Shown in pieces: positions 9,291 to 20,355 of a stretch of 64,000 nucleotides of DNA. The position numbers and the translations under genes are program-made. The notes under the pieces are model-generated. The model did not search any database. It had not been told where the DNA came from and worked only from the letters and a program-made list of their open reading frames with translations. Location of the stretch: positions 4,340,001-4,404,000 of the forward strand of contig NZ_CP162006.1 of the NCBI RefSeq assembly GCF_040822085.1. Reading direction: 5' to 3'. The stretch comes from Rhodoferax sp. WC2427. GTDB lineage: Bacteria; Pseudomonadota; Gammaproteobacteria; Burkholderiales; Burkholderiaceae_C. Numbering within the stretch: position 1 is the stretch's first letter; each line of letters opens with the position of its first letter.

Positions 9291-10907
9291 TAAATTATCC
9301 GGCACCAGCACGGTGGCTTCTGCCGTGGCCGCCAGCTCCGGGTAGTCGCGGCTGAAGTGCAGGCCCCGGCTTTCCTGGCGGGCGCGGGCGCTGCGCACGA
9401 TCAGGTCGGCCACCTGGACCAGGTTGCGCAGCTCCAGCAGGTCGCGGGTGACGTGGTGGCGGGCATAGAACTCGTCGATTTCGCTTTGCAGCAGGGCAAT
9501 GCGGTGGGCGGCGCGGTCCAGCCGTTTGTTGGTGCGTACGATGCCCACGTAGTCCCACATGAAGCGGCGCAGCTCGTCCCAGTTGTGCGAGATGACCACC
9601 AGCTCGTCGCTGTCGATCACCTGGCTGTCGTCCCAGGCGGGGAGCTGGGGCGCCGGGGCGCCGTCCACCGTGCCCATGGCCTTGGCGGCGGCGCGGGCAA
9701 ACACCATGCATTCCAGCAGCGAGTTGCTGGCCAGCCGGTTGGCGCCGTGCAGGCCAGTGCAGGCGGCTTCGCCCAGGGCGTACAGGCCGGGCACGTCGGT
9801 GCGGCCCTCCAGGTCGGTCAGCACGCCGCCGCAGGTGTAGTGGGCCGCGGGCACCACGGGGATGGGCTGGCGGGCGATGTCGATGCCCAGCTCGAGGCAG
9901 CGGGCGTAGATGTTGGGGAAGTGCTCCAGCAAAAAGGCTTTGGGCTGGTGCGAGATGTCGAGGTAGACGCAGTCGAAGCCGCCTTTTTTCATCTCGAAGT
10001 CGATGGCGCGGGCCACCACATCGCGCGGGGCCAGTTCGGCGCGTTCGTCGTGCTCGGGCATGAAGCGGCTGCCGTCGGGGCGCAGCAGGCGGCCGCCTTC
10101 GCCGCGCACGGCCTCGGAGATCAAAAACGACTTGGCGTGCGGGTGGTACAGGCAGGTGGGGTGGAACTGGATGAATTCCATGTTCGCTGCCCGGCAGCCT
10201 GCGCGCCAGGCAGCGGCAATGCCGTCGCCGGTGGCGGTGTCGGGGTTGGTGGTGTAGAGGTAGACCTTGCCCGCACCGCCGGTGGCCAGGATGGTGTTGG
10301 GGGCGCTGAAGGTGAGCACCTGGTCGGTATCCGCATCCAGTGCATACAGGCCCACGCAGCCCCGCTGGGGCAGGCCAATCTTGCTGCCGATGATCAGGTC
10401 GACCAGGGTGTGGTTTTCAAACAGCGTGATCTGCGGGTGGCTGCGCACCTGGGCCATCATGGTGGCCTGCACGGCAGCCCCGGTGGCGTCGGTGGCGTGG
10501 ACGATGCGGCGGTGGCTGTGGCCGCCTTCGCGGGTCAGGTGCAGCGCGCCGTCTTCCTGCGAGAACGGCACGCCCAGGGACTGCAGCCAGGCGATGCATT
10601 CGGGCGCGTGCTCGACCACGAAGCGGGTGGCCTCCACATCGCACAGGCCACCGCCCGCGACCAGGGTGTCGTCCACATGCGAGGCGAAGCTGTCGCCTTC
10701 ACCCAGCACGGCGGCAATGCCGCCCTGGGCCCATGCGCTGGCACCGTCGGCCATGCCGCGTTTGGTGAGCACGGCGACGCGGTGGGTGGGGGCCAGCAGC
10801 AGTGCGGCGCTGAGGCCTGCCAGGCCACTGCCCACGATCAACACATCGAAATTCAGGCTATGGGAGCCGGCATGCAAGGGGGCACGGGGAGCAGCGGAAG
10901 CGGACAA
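9288..10907 (-). CDS. nadB: L-aspartate oxidase
   Basis: FAD enzyme that oxidises L-aspartate to iminoaspartate, the substrate of NadA. The 539-residue sequence has the FAD-binding [17 protein letters not shown] at about 24, [18 protein letters not shown] near 57, the region with EFIQFHPT, and [13 protein letters not shown] near 395. The predicted start is a TTG one base after the kup stop codon; no ATG fits in this frame before the FAD motif. It probably depends on translational coupling with kup. The gene ends in the GCTAT repeat shared with the convergent pabB fusion. Confidence 0.94.
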   Translation of the reverse strand: MSASAAPRAPLHAGSHSLNFDVLIVGSGLAGLSAALLLAPTHRVAVLTKRGMADGASAWAQGGIAAVLGEGDSFASHVDDTLVAGGGLCDVEATRFVVEHAPECIAWLQSLGVPFSQEDGALHLTREGGHSHRRIVHATDATGAAVQATMMAQVRSHPQITLFENHTLVDLIIGSKIGLPQRGCVGLYALDADTDQVLTFSAPNTILATGGAGKVYLYTTNPDTATGDGIAAAWRAGCRAANMEFIQFHPTCLYHPHAKSFLISEAVRGEGGRLLRPDGSRFMPEHDERAELAPRDVVARAIDFEMKKGGFDCVYLDISHQPKAFLLEHFPNIYARCLELGIDIARQPIPVVPAAHYTCGGVLTDLEGRTDVPGLYALGEAACTGLHGANRLASNSLLECMVFARAAAKAMGTVDGAPAPQLPAWDDSQVIDSDELVVISHNWDELRRFMWDYVGIVRTNKRLDRAAHRIALLQSEIDEFYARHHVTRDLLELRNLVQVADLIVRSARARQESRGLHFSRDYPELAATAEATVLVPDNL

Positions 10908-10908
10908 T

Positions 10909-12855
10909 TTAGATCTCGATTTTGGAACCCAGCTCTACTACCGCGTTGTTGGGTAGTCGCAAAAAGTCGGCTGCGGCGCTGGCATTGTGGTGCATTTGCG
11001 CAAACAGCTTTTCGCGCCAGGGGGCCATGCCACCACCCAGAGTGGGGATGACGGTGTCGCGTGACAGGAAATAGCTGGTGGTCATGACCTCCAGCTCGCA
11101 GCCCCGGCCGCGTATGTGCTGCAGCGCCTTGGGGATGTCCGGGGTGTTCTTGAAGCCGTAGTGGATGATGACCTGCCAGCATTTGTGGCCCAGGGCTTCG
11201 ACTTCGATGCGCTTACCCATGCCGATCCAGGGGATGGGATGGTTGTGGACGGTGACAAACAGGTTGTGCTCGTGCAGCACTTTGTTGTGCTTGAGGTTGT
11301 GCAGCAGGGCGTTGGGCACGGTGGCGGCTTCGGCGGTCAAGAACACGGCTGTGCCTTCCACGCGCACCGGTGGGCTGATGAAGACCGAGTCCAGAAACTC
11401 CTTCAGGTCCATGGCGCTTTCACGCTGCTTGTCGGCCAGCAGGCGGCGGCCATCCTTCCAGGTGGACATCACCACATACAAAATCAGCGCCATCGCCAGG
11501 GGGAACCAGCCGCCCTGCAGGATCTTGAGCGAGTTGGAGGCCAAAAACACGGTGTCGACCAGCAAAAAGAACCCCGTGGCCGCAATGCACAGCGGCAGCG
11601 AGTAGCCCCAGCCGTAGCGCACCACGTAGAAGGTCAGCACCGTGGTGATGACCATCAACAGGCTGACGGAGATACCGTAAGCGGCGGCCAGTGCGTCCGA
11701 CGAGCCGAACATCAGCACGGCCGCGATCACCCCGGCCAGTAGCAGCCAGTTGACGGCGGGCACGTAGATCTGCCCGGTGTCGCGCACGGAGGTGTGCAGG
11801 ATGGTCAGCCGCGGCAGGTAGCCCATCTGGATGGTTTGCTTGGTGGCCGAGAAGGCACCCGAAATCAGCGCCTGCGATGCGATCACGGTGGCGGCGGTGG
11901 CCAGCACCACGGTGGGAATCAGCGCCCAGTCGGGAAACATCAAGAAGAACGGGTTTTCCACCGCCGTCGGGTCCAGCAGCACCAGGGCACCCTGGCCAAA
12001 ATAGTTCAGCACCAGCGCGGGCATGACCACGGCAAACCAGGCCAGGCGGATGGGATTTTTGCCAAAGTGGCCCATGTCGGCATACAGCGCCTCGGCCCCG
12101 GTCAGGCACAGGAACACCGCGCCCAGGGTGATGAAGGCAATGTGCAGGTTGGCAAAGGCGAATTGCAGGGCGTACACCGGCGACAGCGCCCACAGCACCA
12201 CCGGGTTGCGCACGATCTGGTGGATGCCCGCAATGGCCAGCACTGCAAACCACAGCAGGGTGATGGGGCCAAAGAACTTGCCGATATCGCCCGTGCCGCG
12301 GCGCTGCACCATGAACAGCAGCACCAGCACCACCAGCGCGATGGGTTTCACATACGGCGCCGCACCGGGGGTGATGATTTCCATACCTTCCACCGCCGAC
12401 AGCACCGAGATGGCGGGGGTGATGACCCCATCGCCAAAAAACAGCGCCAGGCCAAAGATACCGAGCATCAGCAGGCCGCGACGCAGGCGGGGGCTGTCCT
12501 TGACCGATTCGGCCGCCAGCGCCAGCAAAGCCATCAGGCCGCCCTCGCCCTCGTTGTCGGCACGCATGATGAGCACCACGTATTTGAGCGACACCACCAC
12601 CATCAGCGCCCAGAAGAAGAGCGACAACACGCCGATGACATTGGCCTCCGTGGCCAGGACGTGGCCGTGGGCGAAGACTTCTTTGAAGGCGTAAAGGGCA
12701 GAGGTGCCAATATCGCCGTACACCACACCTAGCGCACCCAGGGTGAGCGCGGGCAGCGAAGATTTTGAACTTTGCACAAACGAGGCCCCGTCTGAATGAC
12801 CCCAGAGGGGTCGGCGGGGTTCCATGAACTTTGGGAAGCGTATTTTGCGCTCCAT
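10909..12855 (-). CDS. kup: Low-affinity potassium uptake transporter Kup
   Basis: Proton-coupled potassium importer of the inner membrane. 648 residues from 12855, or 638 from the ATG at 12825; E. coli Kup has 622. Signatures are [21 protein letters not shown] near residue 38, about 12 membrane segments, [17 protein letters not shown], and a cytosolic C-terminal domain of about 150 residues. It is the next-to-last gene of the long minus-strand run and is separated from nadB by one base. Confidence 0.95.
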   Translation of the reverse strand: MERKIRFPKFMEPRRPLWGHSDGASFVQSSKSSLPALTLGALGVVYGDIGTSALYAFKEVFAHGHVLATEANVIGVLSLFFWALMVVVSLKYVVLIMRADNEGEGGLMALLALAAESVKDSPRLRRGLLMLGIFGLALFFGDGVITPAISVLSAVEGMEIITPGAAPYVKPIALVVLVLLFMVQRRGTGDIGKFFGPITLLWFAVLAIAGIHQIVRNPVVLWALSPVYALQFAFANLHIAFITLGAVFLCLTGAEALYADMGHFGKNPIRLAWFAVVMPALVLNYFGQGALVLLDPTAVENPFFLMFPDWALIPTVVLATAATVIASQALISGAFSATKQTIQMGYLPRLTILHTSVRDTGQIYVPAVNWLLLAGVIAAVLMFGSSDALAAAYGISVSLLMVITTVLTFYVVRYGWGYSLPLCIAATGFFLLVDTVFLASNSLKILQGGWFPLAMALILYVVMSTWKDGRRLLADKQRESAMDLKEFLDSVFISPPVRVEGTAVFLTAEAATVPNALLHNLKHNKVLHEHNLFVTVHNHPIPWIGMGKRIEVEALGHKCWQVIIHYGFKNTPDIPKALQHIRGRGCELEVMTTSYFLSRDTVIPTLGGGMAPWREKLFAQMHHNASAAADFLRLPNNAVVELGSKIEI

Positions 12856-12932
12856 AACCCCGCGTGCAAGCGGAGTGGAGTGCCTAGAACCGATTTATGT
12901 TGCGGTGCAGCAACTTATTCAATTTGTGTTAG

Positions 12933-14222
12933 TTAATCATAGATTTCGGCGTCGGGATCGGTCGCTTCCAGCTCATAACTGGCCGCCGCCATGGCCAGCC
13001 GCCCCACCACGCCGTACATGTAGAAACGGTTTGGCGCACTGGCTCCGGGGCGCACCCCCACCTGCGGCAGGTGCGCGTTTTCGGCAAAAGCCAGCGGCAC
13101 GTAGCTGGAGCCTGGGGCGTTAAGGCTCTCGTCCACCCCGCGCTCGGCGTGGATGCGGTAGAAGCCGCCCACCACGTAGCGGTCCATCATGTAGACCACC
13201 GGCTCGGCCACGGCGTCGTTGATGCGCTCGTTGGTCAGCACGCCTTCCTGGATGATGGCGTCGACCACCTGGGGGGCACCCTTGCCCGTGGTGGTTTTGG
13301 CCCGGTGGTGCAGCACCGCCAGGTCTTTCACGTCGCGCACCGTCATGATGCCCATGCCGGGTGCGCCGCTGTCGGACTTGACGATCACAAACGGCTTTTC
13401 GTTGATGCCGTATTCCTTGTACTTGCGGCGGATCTTGCCCAGCAGCGCGTCCACATTGGTGGTCAGGCATTCCAGGCCCTGGCCCTGGGCCATGTCCACC
13501 GCGCCGCACTGGTTGAACATCGGGTTGATCAGCCAGGGGTCGATGCCCAGCAGCTTGCCCAGGCGCTTGGCCAGCTCTTCGTAGCTGCGGAAATGCTTGC
13601 TTTTGCGGCGCACCGAGCCGCCCGCGTGCAGCGGCGGCAACAGGTACTGCTCGTGCAGCTCTTCCAGAATGCCGGGCGGGCCCGCCATCAGGCTGTTGTT
13701 GAGCAAGATGGTGCAGGGGTCGAAATCTTTCAGCCCCAGGCGGCGCTTGGTGCGGATCACCGGCTCCAGCGTCACCTGTTCGCCGTTGGGCAGGTTGATG
13801 ACCGTGGTTTCCTTGATGTCGGGGTTGATCGAGCCGACCCGCACGTTCAGCCCGGCCATGTGGAAGATGCGCTGCAACTGCGCCACATTGGACAGGTAAA
13901 AGGTGCTGCGGGTGTCGTTCTCGGGGATCAGCAGCAGGTTTTTGGCCTCGGGGCAGATCTTCTCGATGGCAGCCATGGCCGACTGCACGGCCAGCGGCAG
14001 CATTTGCGGGGTCAGGTTGTTCCAGCCGTGGGGGGCCAGGCTGGTGTCCACCGGGGCCAGCTTGAAACCGGCGTTGCGGATGTCCACTGCACTGTAGAAC
14101 GGCGGCGTGTGCTCCATCCACTCCAGCCGGAACCAGCGTTCGATGGCGGGCATGGAGTCGAGGATGCGCTGTTCCAGTTCGTTGATGGGGCCAGTGAGCG
14201 CAGTAATGAGATGGGGAACCAT
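12933..14222 (-). CDS. gshA: Glutamate-cysteine ligase (ferrooxidans-type GshA)
   Basis: First step of glutathione synthesis. The 429-residue protein belongs to the GshA form described from Acidithiobacillus and common in Betaproteobacteria, not the E. coli form. Visible segments are WFRLEWMEHTPPFYSAVDIRN near 30, LAPHGWNNLTPQML, ENDTRSTFYLSNVA, VKSDSGAPGMGIMTV and the C-terminal YMYGVVGRLAMAAASYELE. It lies 70 bases downstream of proA on the same strand. Together with gshB it completes glutathione synthesis. Confidence 0.92.
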   Translation of the reverse strand: MVPHLITALTGPINELEQRILDSMPAIERWFRLEWMEHTPPFYSAVDIRNAGFKLAPVDTSLAPHGWNNLTPQMLPLAVQSAMAAIEKICPEAKNLLLIPENDTRSTFYLSNVAQLQRIFHMAGLNVRVGSINPDIKETTVINLPNGEQVTLEPVIRTKRRLGLKDFDPCTILLNNSLMAGPPGILEELHEQYLLPPLHAGGSVRRKSKHFRSYEELAKRLGKLLGIDPWLINPMFNQCGAVDMAQGQGLECLTTNVDALLGKIRRKYKEYGINEKPFVIVKSDSGAPGMGIMTVRDVKDLAVLHHRAKTTTGKGAPQVVDAIIQEGVLTNERINDAVAEPVVYMMDRYVVGGFYRIHAERGVDESLNAPGSSYVPLAFAENAHLPQVGVRPGASAPNRFYMYGVVGRLAMAAASYELEATDPDAEIYD

Positions 14223-14292
14223 GGAGGCCCTCTAGAAACGTAATGAGTTACGGGATGTAAGGGCAATCAGCCCAAACTCAAGAGCGACCGGA

Positions 14293-15585
14293 TCAAATAC
14301 GCACTTCGCCCTGGCCCAGCACCACGTATTTCAGCGATGTCAGCCCGGCAAGACCCACCGGGCCCCGGGCGTGGAACTTGTCGGTGCTGATGCCGATTTC
14401 TGCGCCCAGGCCGTACTCGAAGCCATCGGCAAACCGGGTGCTGGTGTTGACCATCACGCTGGCCGAGTCCACGTCGCGCAGAAACGCTTGCGCGTGCATG
14501 TGGTCGCGGGTGAGGATGGCATCAGTATGGTGGCTGCTGTATTTGTTGATGTGGGCAATCGCCTCGTCCACCCCCTCCACCACCTTGATGCTGATGATCG
14601 GGGCCAGGTACTCCTCGTACCAGTCGTGCTCGGTGGCGGGCACAATTTTCGCTACATCTTTAATAGCTTCTTGCGCCGACAGAATATGGGCCGCAGCCGG
14701 ATCGCACCGCATTTCCACGCCCTTGGCGGCGTAGATGGCGCCGATCAACGGCAAAAACTCTGCCGCCACCGCGCGGGCCACCAACAGGCCCTCGGTGGCG
14801 TTGCAGGGGCTGTATTTGCTGGTCTTGGCGTTGTCGGCCACCTGCACGGCCATGGCGATGTCGCAGGGGTCGTCCACGTAGACGTGGCAGTTGCCGTCCA
14901 GGTGCTTGATCACCGGCACCTTGGCATCGCGGCTGATGCGCTCGATCAGGCCCTTGCCGCCGCGCGGAATGATCACATCCACATACTGCGGCATGGCGAT
15001 GAGCTGGCCCACCACCTCACGGTCGGTGGTTTGCACCAGTTGCACCGCATCGGCAGGCAGGCCGCTCTCGGTCAGGGCCTGTTGCACCAGCAGTGCCAGC
15101 GCCTTGTTGGAGTCGATCGCCTCGGAGCCGCCGCGCAGGATGCAGGCATTGCCGCTCTTGATCGACAGGCTGGCGGCCTCGATGGTCACGTTGGGGCGGC
15201 TCTCGAAAATCATGCCGAACACGCCAATCGGCACGCGCATCTGGCCCACACGGATGCCGCTGGGCTGCTGCTGCAGGCCGATGATCTCGCCAATGCTGTC
15301 GGCCATGGCGGCCAGCTGCTCGCAGCCCTGGGCGCAGGTTTCCAGCGTTTGCGGGCTGAGCTTGAGGCGGTCCACCAGGGGCGCGGCCAGCCCGGCGGCG
15401 CGGGCGCGGTCCAGGTCTTTGGCGTTCTCGGTTTGCAGCGCAGCCGTGTTCTCGCGCAGCAAACGGGCCAGGCTGCGCAGCGCTCTATTTTTTGTAGCTG
15501 CTGTCGCCCGTGCCATCAGCGCAGAGGCCGCTTTTGCTTGCAAACCTAAAGCGTGGGTGTATTCGGCGATGTTCGAGGCGTTCAT
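14293..15585 (-). CDS. proA: Gamma-glutamyl phosphate reductase
   Basis: NADPH-dependent reduction of gamma-glutamyl phosphate to the semialdehyde in proline synthesis. 430 residues from the ATG at 15585 ([14 protein letters not shown]); the upstream 24 codons are not ProA-like. It shows [30 protein letters not shown], the catalytic cysteine in [10 protein letters not shown], and [20 protein letters not shown] near the end. Two stretches are encoded by GCTAT-repeat sequence: [14 protein letters not shown] near residue 20 and [14 protein letters not shown] near 310. Both fall in helices that vary between ProA proteins. No proB is nearby. Confidence 0.95.
   Translation of the reverse strand: MNASNIAEYTHALGLQAKAASALMARATAATKNRALRSLARLLRENTAALQTENAKDLDRARAAGLAAPLVDRLKLSPQTLETCAQGCEQLAAMADSIGEIIGLQQQPSGIRVGQMRVPIGVFGMIFESRPNVTIEAASLSIKSGNACILRGGSEAIDSNKALALLVQQALTESGLPADAVQLVQTTDREVVGQLIAMPQYVDVIIPRGGKGLIERISRDAKVPVIKHLDGNCHVYVDDPCDIAMAVQVADNAKTSKYSPCNATEGLLVARAVAAEFLPLIGAIYAAKGVEMRCDPAAAHILSAQEAIKDVAKIVPATEHDWYEEYLAPIISIKVVEGVDEAIAHINKYSSHHTDAILTRDHMHAQAFLRDVDSASVMVNTSTRFADGFEYGLGAEIGISTDKFHARGPVGLAGLTSLKYVVLGQGEVRI
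14650..14685. repeat. GCTAT repeat, partial copy (inside proA)
   Basis: Degenerate half copy with GCTACATCTTTAATAGCTTC and TTGCGCC. It is in frame within proA and encodes the [10 protein letters not shown] helix. Confidence 0.45.
15482..15530. repeat. GCTAT repeat, copy inside proA N-terminus
   Basis: GCTCTATTTTTTGTAGCTGC is followed by TGCCATCAGCGCAGAGG, matching the intergenic copies in order and spacing. It is read in frame on the minus strand near the ProA N-terminus. Confidence 0.7.
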
Positions 15586-15634
15586 AAGCGGTATTTTGTC
15601 ACGGCCTACGCGCCCGCCGGGCATCAAGAATGTT

Positions 15635-16696
15635 CTACCGCCCCGCCGGCACCGCACAGGCCGCGCACAGCATGCCCGCCAGCCGGTGCAGGGCCTGCCA
15701 GGGGTCGGCGGGCCAGTCGGGCTGCTTCAAACCCTTGACGATGCCGTCGACCAAGTGGGCCGACTGCAGCAGCTGGGCGATCAGCGGGCTGGGCATGCGC
15801 GGCAGCACGCGTTCGAACAGGCGCTCCTTGGCCCCCCAAACGCGGTTTTCGCGCAGGGCCATGGGCAGCGGTTTACCCGCATCCATGGCGGTTTTGACGC
15901 GTTGCAGGGCGCGAATGTCTTCGGCCAGGGCCCAGTGCACCAGCACCTCGGCCTCGCCCTCGGCCTGCAGGCCGTCGAGCATGCGCTGCACCCGCAGGCG
16001 CTGGCCGCCCAGCACCGCCTCAGACAGCTTGAACACGTCGTAGCGGGCCACGTTCAGCACGGCGGATTCCACCTGCGCCCATGCCAGCTCACCCGCCGGG
16101 TACAGCAGAGCCAGCTTTTGGATTTCTTGGTGCGCGGCCAGCAGGTTGCCTTCGACCAGGTCGGCAAAAAACTGCAGGGTTTGCTGGCCCTCCACCCCGG
16201 CCTGCACCCGCTGGCCCTGGGCTTGCAGGCGCTGGGCGATCCACTGCGGCAGCGCGCCGCGCTCCACCGGCTCGACCTGGATGGTCACGCCAAACCTCTC
16301 CAGCGCCACAAACCAGGCGGCGGATTTAGCCACTTTGTCGAGCCGGGGCAGGACCACCAGGGTCAGGGTGTCGGTATTGCCCTCGGCCTGCTGGGCCAGG
16401 TGCTGCAAGGCGGTGCTGCCATCTTTGCCGGGCTTGCCGGACGGCACGCGCACTTCCAGGATTTGCTTGTCGGCAAACAGGCTGAGCGAGCCGCCCGCCG
16501 CCAGCACCTCGCTCCAGTCGAAATGCGCCCCCGCCACCACGTGCACCGTGCGCTCGGTAAAGCCTTGGGCGCGGGCCGTGGCGCGGATGGCATCCAGCGC
16601 CTCCTGCACCAGCAGCGGCTCGTCGCCATGCAGGGTGTAGAGCGAGCGCAGGCCTTTGGAGAGCTGCGCGGCGAGCTGGCCGGGGGCGAGTTGCAT
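15635..16696 (-). CDS. holA: DNA polymerase III subunit delta
   Basis: The clamp-loader subunit that opens the beta clamp. 353 residues, with the N-terminal [34 protein letters not shown] region typical of HolA (LHGDEPLL), followed by the [12 protein letters not shown] and LARLDK-type AAA+ segments, although the subunit has no Walker A site. The ATG directly abuts the stop of lptE (TAAATG), so leuS, lptE and holA are tightly coupled, as in many proteobacteria. Confidence 0.94.
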   Translation of the reverse strand: MQLAPGQLAAQLSKGLRSLYTLHGDEPLLVQEALDAIRATARAQGFTERTVHVVAGAHFDWSEVLAAGGSLSLFADKQILEVRVPSGKPGKDGSTALQHLAQQAEGNTDTLTLVVLPRLDKVAKSAAWFVALERFGVTIQVEPVERGALPQWIAQRLQAQGQRVQAGVEGQQTLQFFADLVEGNLLAAHQEIQKLALLYPAGELAWAQVESAVLNVARYDVFKLSEAVLGGQRLRVQRMLDGLQAEGEAEVLVHWALAEDIRALQRVKTAMDAGKPLPMALRENRVWGAKERLFERVLPRMPSPLIAQLLQSAHLVDGIVKGLKQPDWPADPWQALHRLAGMLCAACAVPAGR

Positions 16697-17203
16697 TTAC
16701 AGTTCTTGTACCGACGCGATGCGCCGCATGATCTGCTGCACGATGTCAGTCTGCATGTTGCGGTACAGCAGCTGTTCTTCGGCCTCTTTGGACAGGGCCT
16801 GGGTCTCGGTGTAGCTGATGTCGCGCTGCTGCAATAGCTCCACATCGGGAATCAACTCTTTGCCCTGCGGCGTGCGCAGGCGGAACTTGACGCGCACGCG
16901 CAGCTGGAATTCACGCACCTGGCCCGCCGAGGTGAGCGAGGCCACGCTTTTCTCGCGCTGGTCGGACAGAATTTCCAGCACCACTTCGACGCTGTCCAGG
17001 CGTTTGGGCTCGGTCACCACCTCCAGCTTGCCGCCGGCCGCCAGGTTGCGCTTGAGCTCGTTGCCCAGCGCCGAAGCTTCGGCCACACGCACGAAGATGG
17101 TGGTAAACGGGTAGTTGGGGGCCTGGCGCAGGGCAAAACCGCAGGCGCTCAGGCCCACCGCGGAGATGGCGGGTACGGAGAGGAGGAGCGTACGGCGCAG
17201 CAT
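16697..17203 (-). CDS. lptE: LPS-assembly lipoprotein LptE
   Basis: Outer-membrane lipoprotein that plugs LptD during lipopolysaccharide export. 168 residues from the ATG at 17203, which overlaps the leuS stop by one base (TGATG). A signal peptide ([18 protein letters not shown]) ends in the lipobox SACG with the lipidated Cys near 21. The rest shows the LptE pattern, including FALRQAPNYPFTTIFV near the N-terminus and a C-terminal helix. A longer open frame upstream of this Met belongs to leuS read in another frame. Confidence 0.92.
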   Translation of the reverse strand: MLRRTLLLSVPAISAVGLSACGFALRQAPNYPFTTIFVRVAEASALGNELKRNLAAGGKLEVVTEPKRLDSVEVVLEILSDQREKSVASLTSAGQVREFQLRVRVKFRLRTPQGKELIPDVELLQQRDISYTETQALSKEAEEQLLYRNMQTDIVQQIMRRIASVQEL

Positions 17204-19860
17204 CACAGCACCAGGTTCACCAGGCGCCCGGGCACCACGATGATCTTCTTGGGCAGGGCCCCGTCCGCCACCTTGGTGAAGGCTTCGCAGGCCAGTGCTG
17301 CGGCTTCGATCTCGGCCTTGCTGGCGGTGGCAGGTACGTGGATGGAGCCGCGCAATTTGCCGTTGACCTGCAGCATCAGCTCGATTTCGTCCTGCACCAG
17401 GGCCAGCGGGTCCACCACCGGCCAGGGCGCATCCAGCAGGTCGCCAAAGCGGTCGGCGTAGCCCAGCTCGGTCCACAGCGCGTGGGTGATGTGCGGCGTG
17501 GCCGGGTACAGGCAGCGCAGCAGGATGCCGAAGCTCTCGATCAGCGCCACCTGGGCGCCCGCGGTGTCCAGCGCCTTGAAGTCTTCCAGCGCATTCAGCA
17601 GCTTCATGCCGCCGGAGACCACGGTGTTGTACTGCATGCGCTGGTAGTCGTAGTCCACCTGCTTGAGCACGGTGTGGACCTCAAAACGCAAGGCCTTGGC
17701 CTCTTTGCCAAATTCAACATCTTTTAGGCTGCTGGCGCTGATGGCACTAGCGTGGGCAGCTGCAAAATCTGTAGCAGCCAGCTTGACGCCGAAGTTCCAT
17801 ACCCGGCGCAGGAAGCGGTAGCTGCCCTCGACCGACGCGTCGTTCCACTCCAGCGTGGCTTCGGGCGGCGCGGTGAACATGGTGTACAGGCGGGCGGTGT
17901 CGGCACCGTATTTTTCGATCAGATCCTGCGGATCGACACCGTTGCTCTTGCTCTTGCTCATGGTGGTGAGCTCGTAGTGCAGCACCGTGCCGTCAGCCTT
18001 GAGCGTGCCGCCCACGATCTGGTCGCGCTCGTTGCGGGCCACGTCGACTTCGCTTTCCCAGTGGTATTGCACGCCGCCGCCTGCGGGCTTGTGCGAGAAC
18101 GCGCCGTTGAGCACCATGCCCTGGGTCAGCAGCTTGCTGAAGGGCTCGTCACATTGGACCAGGTCCAGGTCGCGCATCACCTTGGTCCAGAAGCGGGCGT
18201 ACAGCAGGTGCAGGATGGCGTGCTCGATGCCGCCGATGTACTGGTCCATGGGCATCCAGTAGTCGGCGCCCTCGCCCACCATGCCGTCTGTCTTGTGCGG
18301 GTCGCAGTAGCGCATGAAGTACCAGCTGGAATCGACAAAGGTGTCCATGGTGTCGGTTTCGCGCCGGGCGGGCTTGCCGCAGACCGGGCACACCACCCCG
18401 GCGTGGAAGCCTTCGTGCTTGTGCAGCGGGTTGCCCGAGCCGTCGGGGATGCAGTCTTGCGGCAGCACCACGGGCAAATCCTTCTCGGGCACCGGCACCG
18501 CGCCGTGTTCTTCGCAGTGGATGATGGGAATCGGTGTGCCCCAGTAGCGCTGGCGGCTCACACCCCAGTCGCGCAGGCGCCAGGTGGTCTTTTTCTCGCC
18601 CAGGCCCTTGATTTGCAGTGCGTGGGCCACGGCGTTTACCGCGTCCTGGAAGCCCAGGCCGCTGAAGCTGTCGGAGTTGATGGTCACACCGCGCTGCTTG
18701 TCACCGTACCAGTCGTTCCAGTGGTGGTAGTCGTAGTGCAGGTGGTCTACATGCACCACCTGGACGATGGGCAGGTCGTATTTCAGGGCGAAAGCGAAGT
18801 CGCGTTCGTCGTGGGCCGGTACGCCCATCACTGCGCCGTCGCCGTAGCCCATCAGCACGTAGTTGCCGACCCACACGTCGATCAGGTGGCCGTTCAGCGG
18901 GTGGATGACCTGCAGGCCGGTGGGCATGCCTTCTTTTTCGCGCACCGCCAGCTCGGCCTCGGTGGTGCCACCCTGCTTGCAGGCTTCGATGAAGGCGGCC
19001 AGCTTGGGGTTGGTCTGGGCGGCGTGCGTGGCCAGCGGGTGCTCGGGGGCCACGGCGCAGAAGGTCACGCCCATGATGGTGTCGGCACGGGTGGTGAAGA
19101 CGTACATCTTGCCGCCGTCGATCAGGTGGCCGGTACGGTCCTTGATGGTGTGCGGAAAGGCAAAGCGCACGCCCTCGCTCTTGCCGATCCAGTTTTCCTG
19201 CATCAGCTTGACGCGCTCGGGCCAGCCGGGCAAGGCGTCCTTGACCTGGCCCAGCAGCTCTTCGGCGTAGTCGGTGATCTTCAGGTAGTAGCCGGGGATC
19301 TCACGTTTCTCGACCACCGCACCGGTGCGCCAGCCCTTGCCGTCGATCACCTGCTCGTTGGCCAGCACGGTCATGTCCACCGGGTCCCAGTTGACCACCT
19401 GGGTCTTGCGGTAGGCAATCCCCTTGTCCAGCATTTTCAGAAACAGCCACTGGTTCCACTTGTAGTACTCGGGCGTGCAGGTGGCGACCTCGCGGCTCCA
19501 GTCGATGGCCAGGCCCATGGCCTGCATCTGCTGCTTCATGTAGGCGATGTTGTCAAAGGTCCATTGCGCGGGCGGCACGCCGTTTTTTAAAGCGGCGTTT
19601 TCGGCGGGCAGGCCAAACGCGTCCCAGCCCATGGGCATGAGCACGTTGTAGCCCTGCATGCGCAGCTGGCGCGCCAGCATGTCGTTGATGGTGTAGTTGC
19701 GCACGTGGCCCATGTGCAGCTTGCCACTGGGGTAGGGCAGCATGGAGCAAGCGTAGAACTTCTTCTTCGACCGGTCTTCGGTGACGCGGTAGGCATCGGC
19801 GGCGGTCCAATGGGTTTGGGCGGCGGCTTCGATTTCGAGATGGTTGTATTTTTCGAGCAT
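17203..19860 (-). CDS. leuS: Leucyl-tRNA synthetase
   Basis: Class I aminoacyl-tRNA synthetase, 885 residues from the ATG at 19860 ([15 protein letters not shown]). HMGH, the HIGH-type ATP site, is at 49-52. An editing (CP1) domain occupies the middle, a zinc-ribbon-like [28 protein letters not shown] segment follows, and [13 protein letters not shown] carries the KMSKS loop. A GCTAT-repeat copy (17721-17778) is read in frame as [16 protein letters not shown] just after the KMSKS region, in a surface helix of the anticodon-binding part; this stretch would be absent or different in relatives. Confidence 0.97.
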   Translation of the reverse strand: MLEKYNHLEIEAAAQTHWTAADAYRVTEDRSKKKFYACSMLPYPSGKLHMGHVRNYTINDMLARQLRMQGYNVLMPMGWDAFGLPAENAALKNGVPPAQWTFDNIAYMKQQMQAMGLAIDWSREVATCTPEYYKWNQWLFLKMLDKGIAYRKTQVVNWDPVDMTVLANEQVIDGKGWRTGAVVEKREIPGYYLKITDYAEELLGQVKDALPGWPERVKLMQENWIGKSEGVRFAFPHTIKDRTGHLIDGGKMYVFTTRADTIMGVTFCAVAPEHPLATHAAQTNPKLAAFIEACKQGGTTEAELAVREKEGMPTGLQVIHPLNGHLIDVWVGNYVLMGYGDGAVMGVPAHDERDFAFALKYDLPIVQVVHVDHLHYDYHHWNDWYGDKQRGVTINSDSFSGLGFQDAVNAVAHALQIKGLGEKKTTWRLRDWGVSRQRYWGTPIPIIHCEEHGAVPVPEKDLPVVLPQDCIPDGSGNPLHKHEGFHAGVVCPVCGKPARRETDTMDTFVDSSWYFMRYCDPHKTDGMVGEGADYWMPMDQYIGGIEHAILHLLYARFWTKVMRDLDLVQCDEPFSKLLTQGMVLNGAFSHKPAGGGVQYHWESEVDVARNERDQIVGGTLKADGTVLHYELTTMSKSKSNGVDPQDLIEKYGADTARLYTMFTAPPEATLEWNDASVEGSYRFLRRVWNFGVKLAATDFAAAHASAISASSLKDVEFGKEAKALRFEVHTVLKQVDYDYQRMQYNTVVSGGMKLLNALEDFKALDTAGAQVALIESFGILLRCLYPATPHITHALWTELGYADRFGDLLDAPWPVVDPLALVQDEIELMLQVNGKLRGSIHVPATASKAEIEAAALACEAFTKVADGALPKKIIVVPGRLVNLVL
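17721..17778. repeat. GCTAT repeat, copy inside leuS
   Basis: Order of blocks: GGCTGCTGGCGCTGATGGC, ACTAGCGTGGGCAGCTGC and CTGTAGCAGCC. Its minus-strand translation, AAAHASAIS, resembles the peptide from the mtnN copy (IAAHASGIS). Confidence 0.65.
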
Positions 19861-19929
19861 GGCGGACGGGGAAAGCAAAGAGACAGGGCGGCGCAGGGGC
19901 CGCAACGGACCGATTTTAGGGGGTGGATG

Positions 19930-20352
19930 TCACTGCGGTGTGGGCGGCTGGGCCACAAAGCCGATCTTGTTCAGACCGGCCTTTTGCGCCACGCCCATCA
20001 CCTCGACCACGCGGCCATAGGGCACGGTGGTGTCGGCGCGCAATTGCACCTCGGTGCCGGGGTTCTGGTCGGCGGCCACGGCGAGCTGGACGGCCAATTC
20101 GGCCACCGTCACCGGCTGGTTGTCCAGAAAGATGTGCCCGGACTTGTCCACGACCAGGGTGACGAATTGGGGGGCGCTTTGGGATTGGGCGGCATCGGTC
20201 TTGGGCAGGTCCAGCGGGATGGAGCTCGACAGCAGCGGCGCGGTCAGGATGAAGATCACCACCAGCACCAGCATCACATCGACCAGCGGCGTCATGTTGA
20301 TGTCGCTCATGGGCTGAGGGCCCTTGGTGCGTTCGAGGCGGCCGAAAGCCAT
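19930..20352 (-). CDS. exbD: ExbD/TolR family biopolymer transport protein
   Basis: 140-residue inner-membrane stator subunit that works with the ExbB-type channel to couple proton flow to an energiser such as TonB or TolA. It has one N-terminal helix preceded by MSDINMTPLVDVMLVLLVIF-like sequence carrying the conserved Asp (VDVML) needed for proton transfer, then a periplasmic domain. It follows exbB by 3 bases. No tonB or tolA is near, so whether it serves iron uptake or the envelope is open. leuS starts 69 bases downstream on the same strand. Confidence 0.9.
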   Translation of the reverse strand: MAFGRLERTKGPQPMSDINMTPLVDVMLVLVVIFILTAPLLSSSIPLDLPKTDAAQSQSAPQFVTLVVDKSGHIFLDNQPVTVAELAVQLAVAADQNPGTEVQLRADTTVPYGRVVEVMGVAQKAGLNKIGFVAQPPTPQ

Positions 20353-20355
20353 AGG

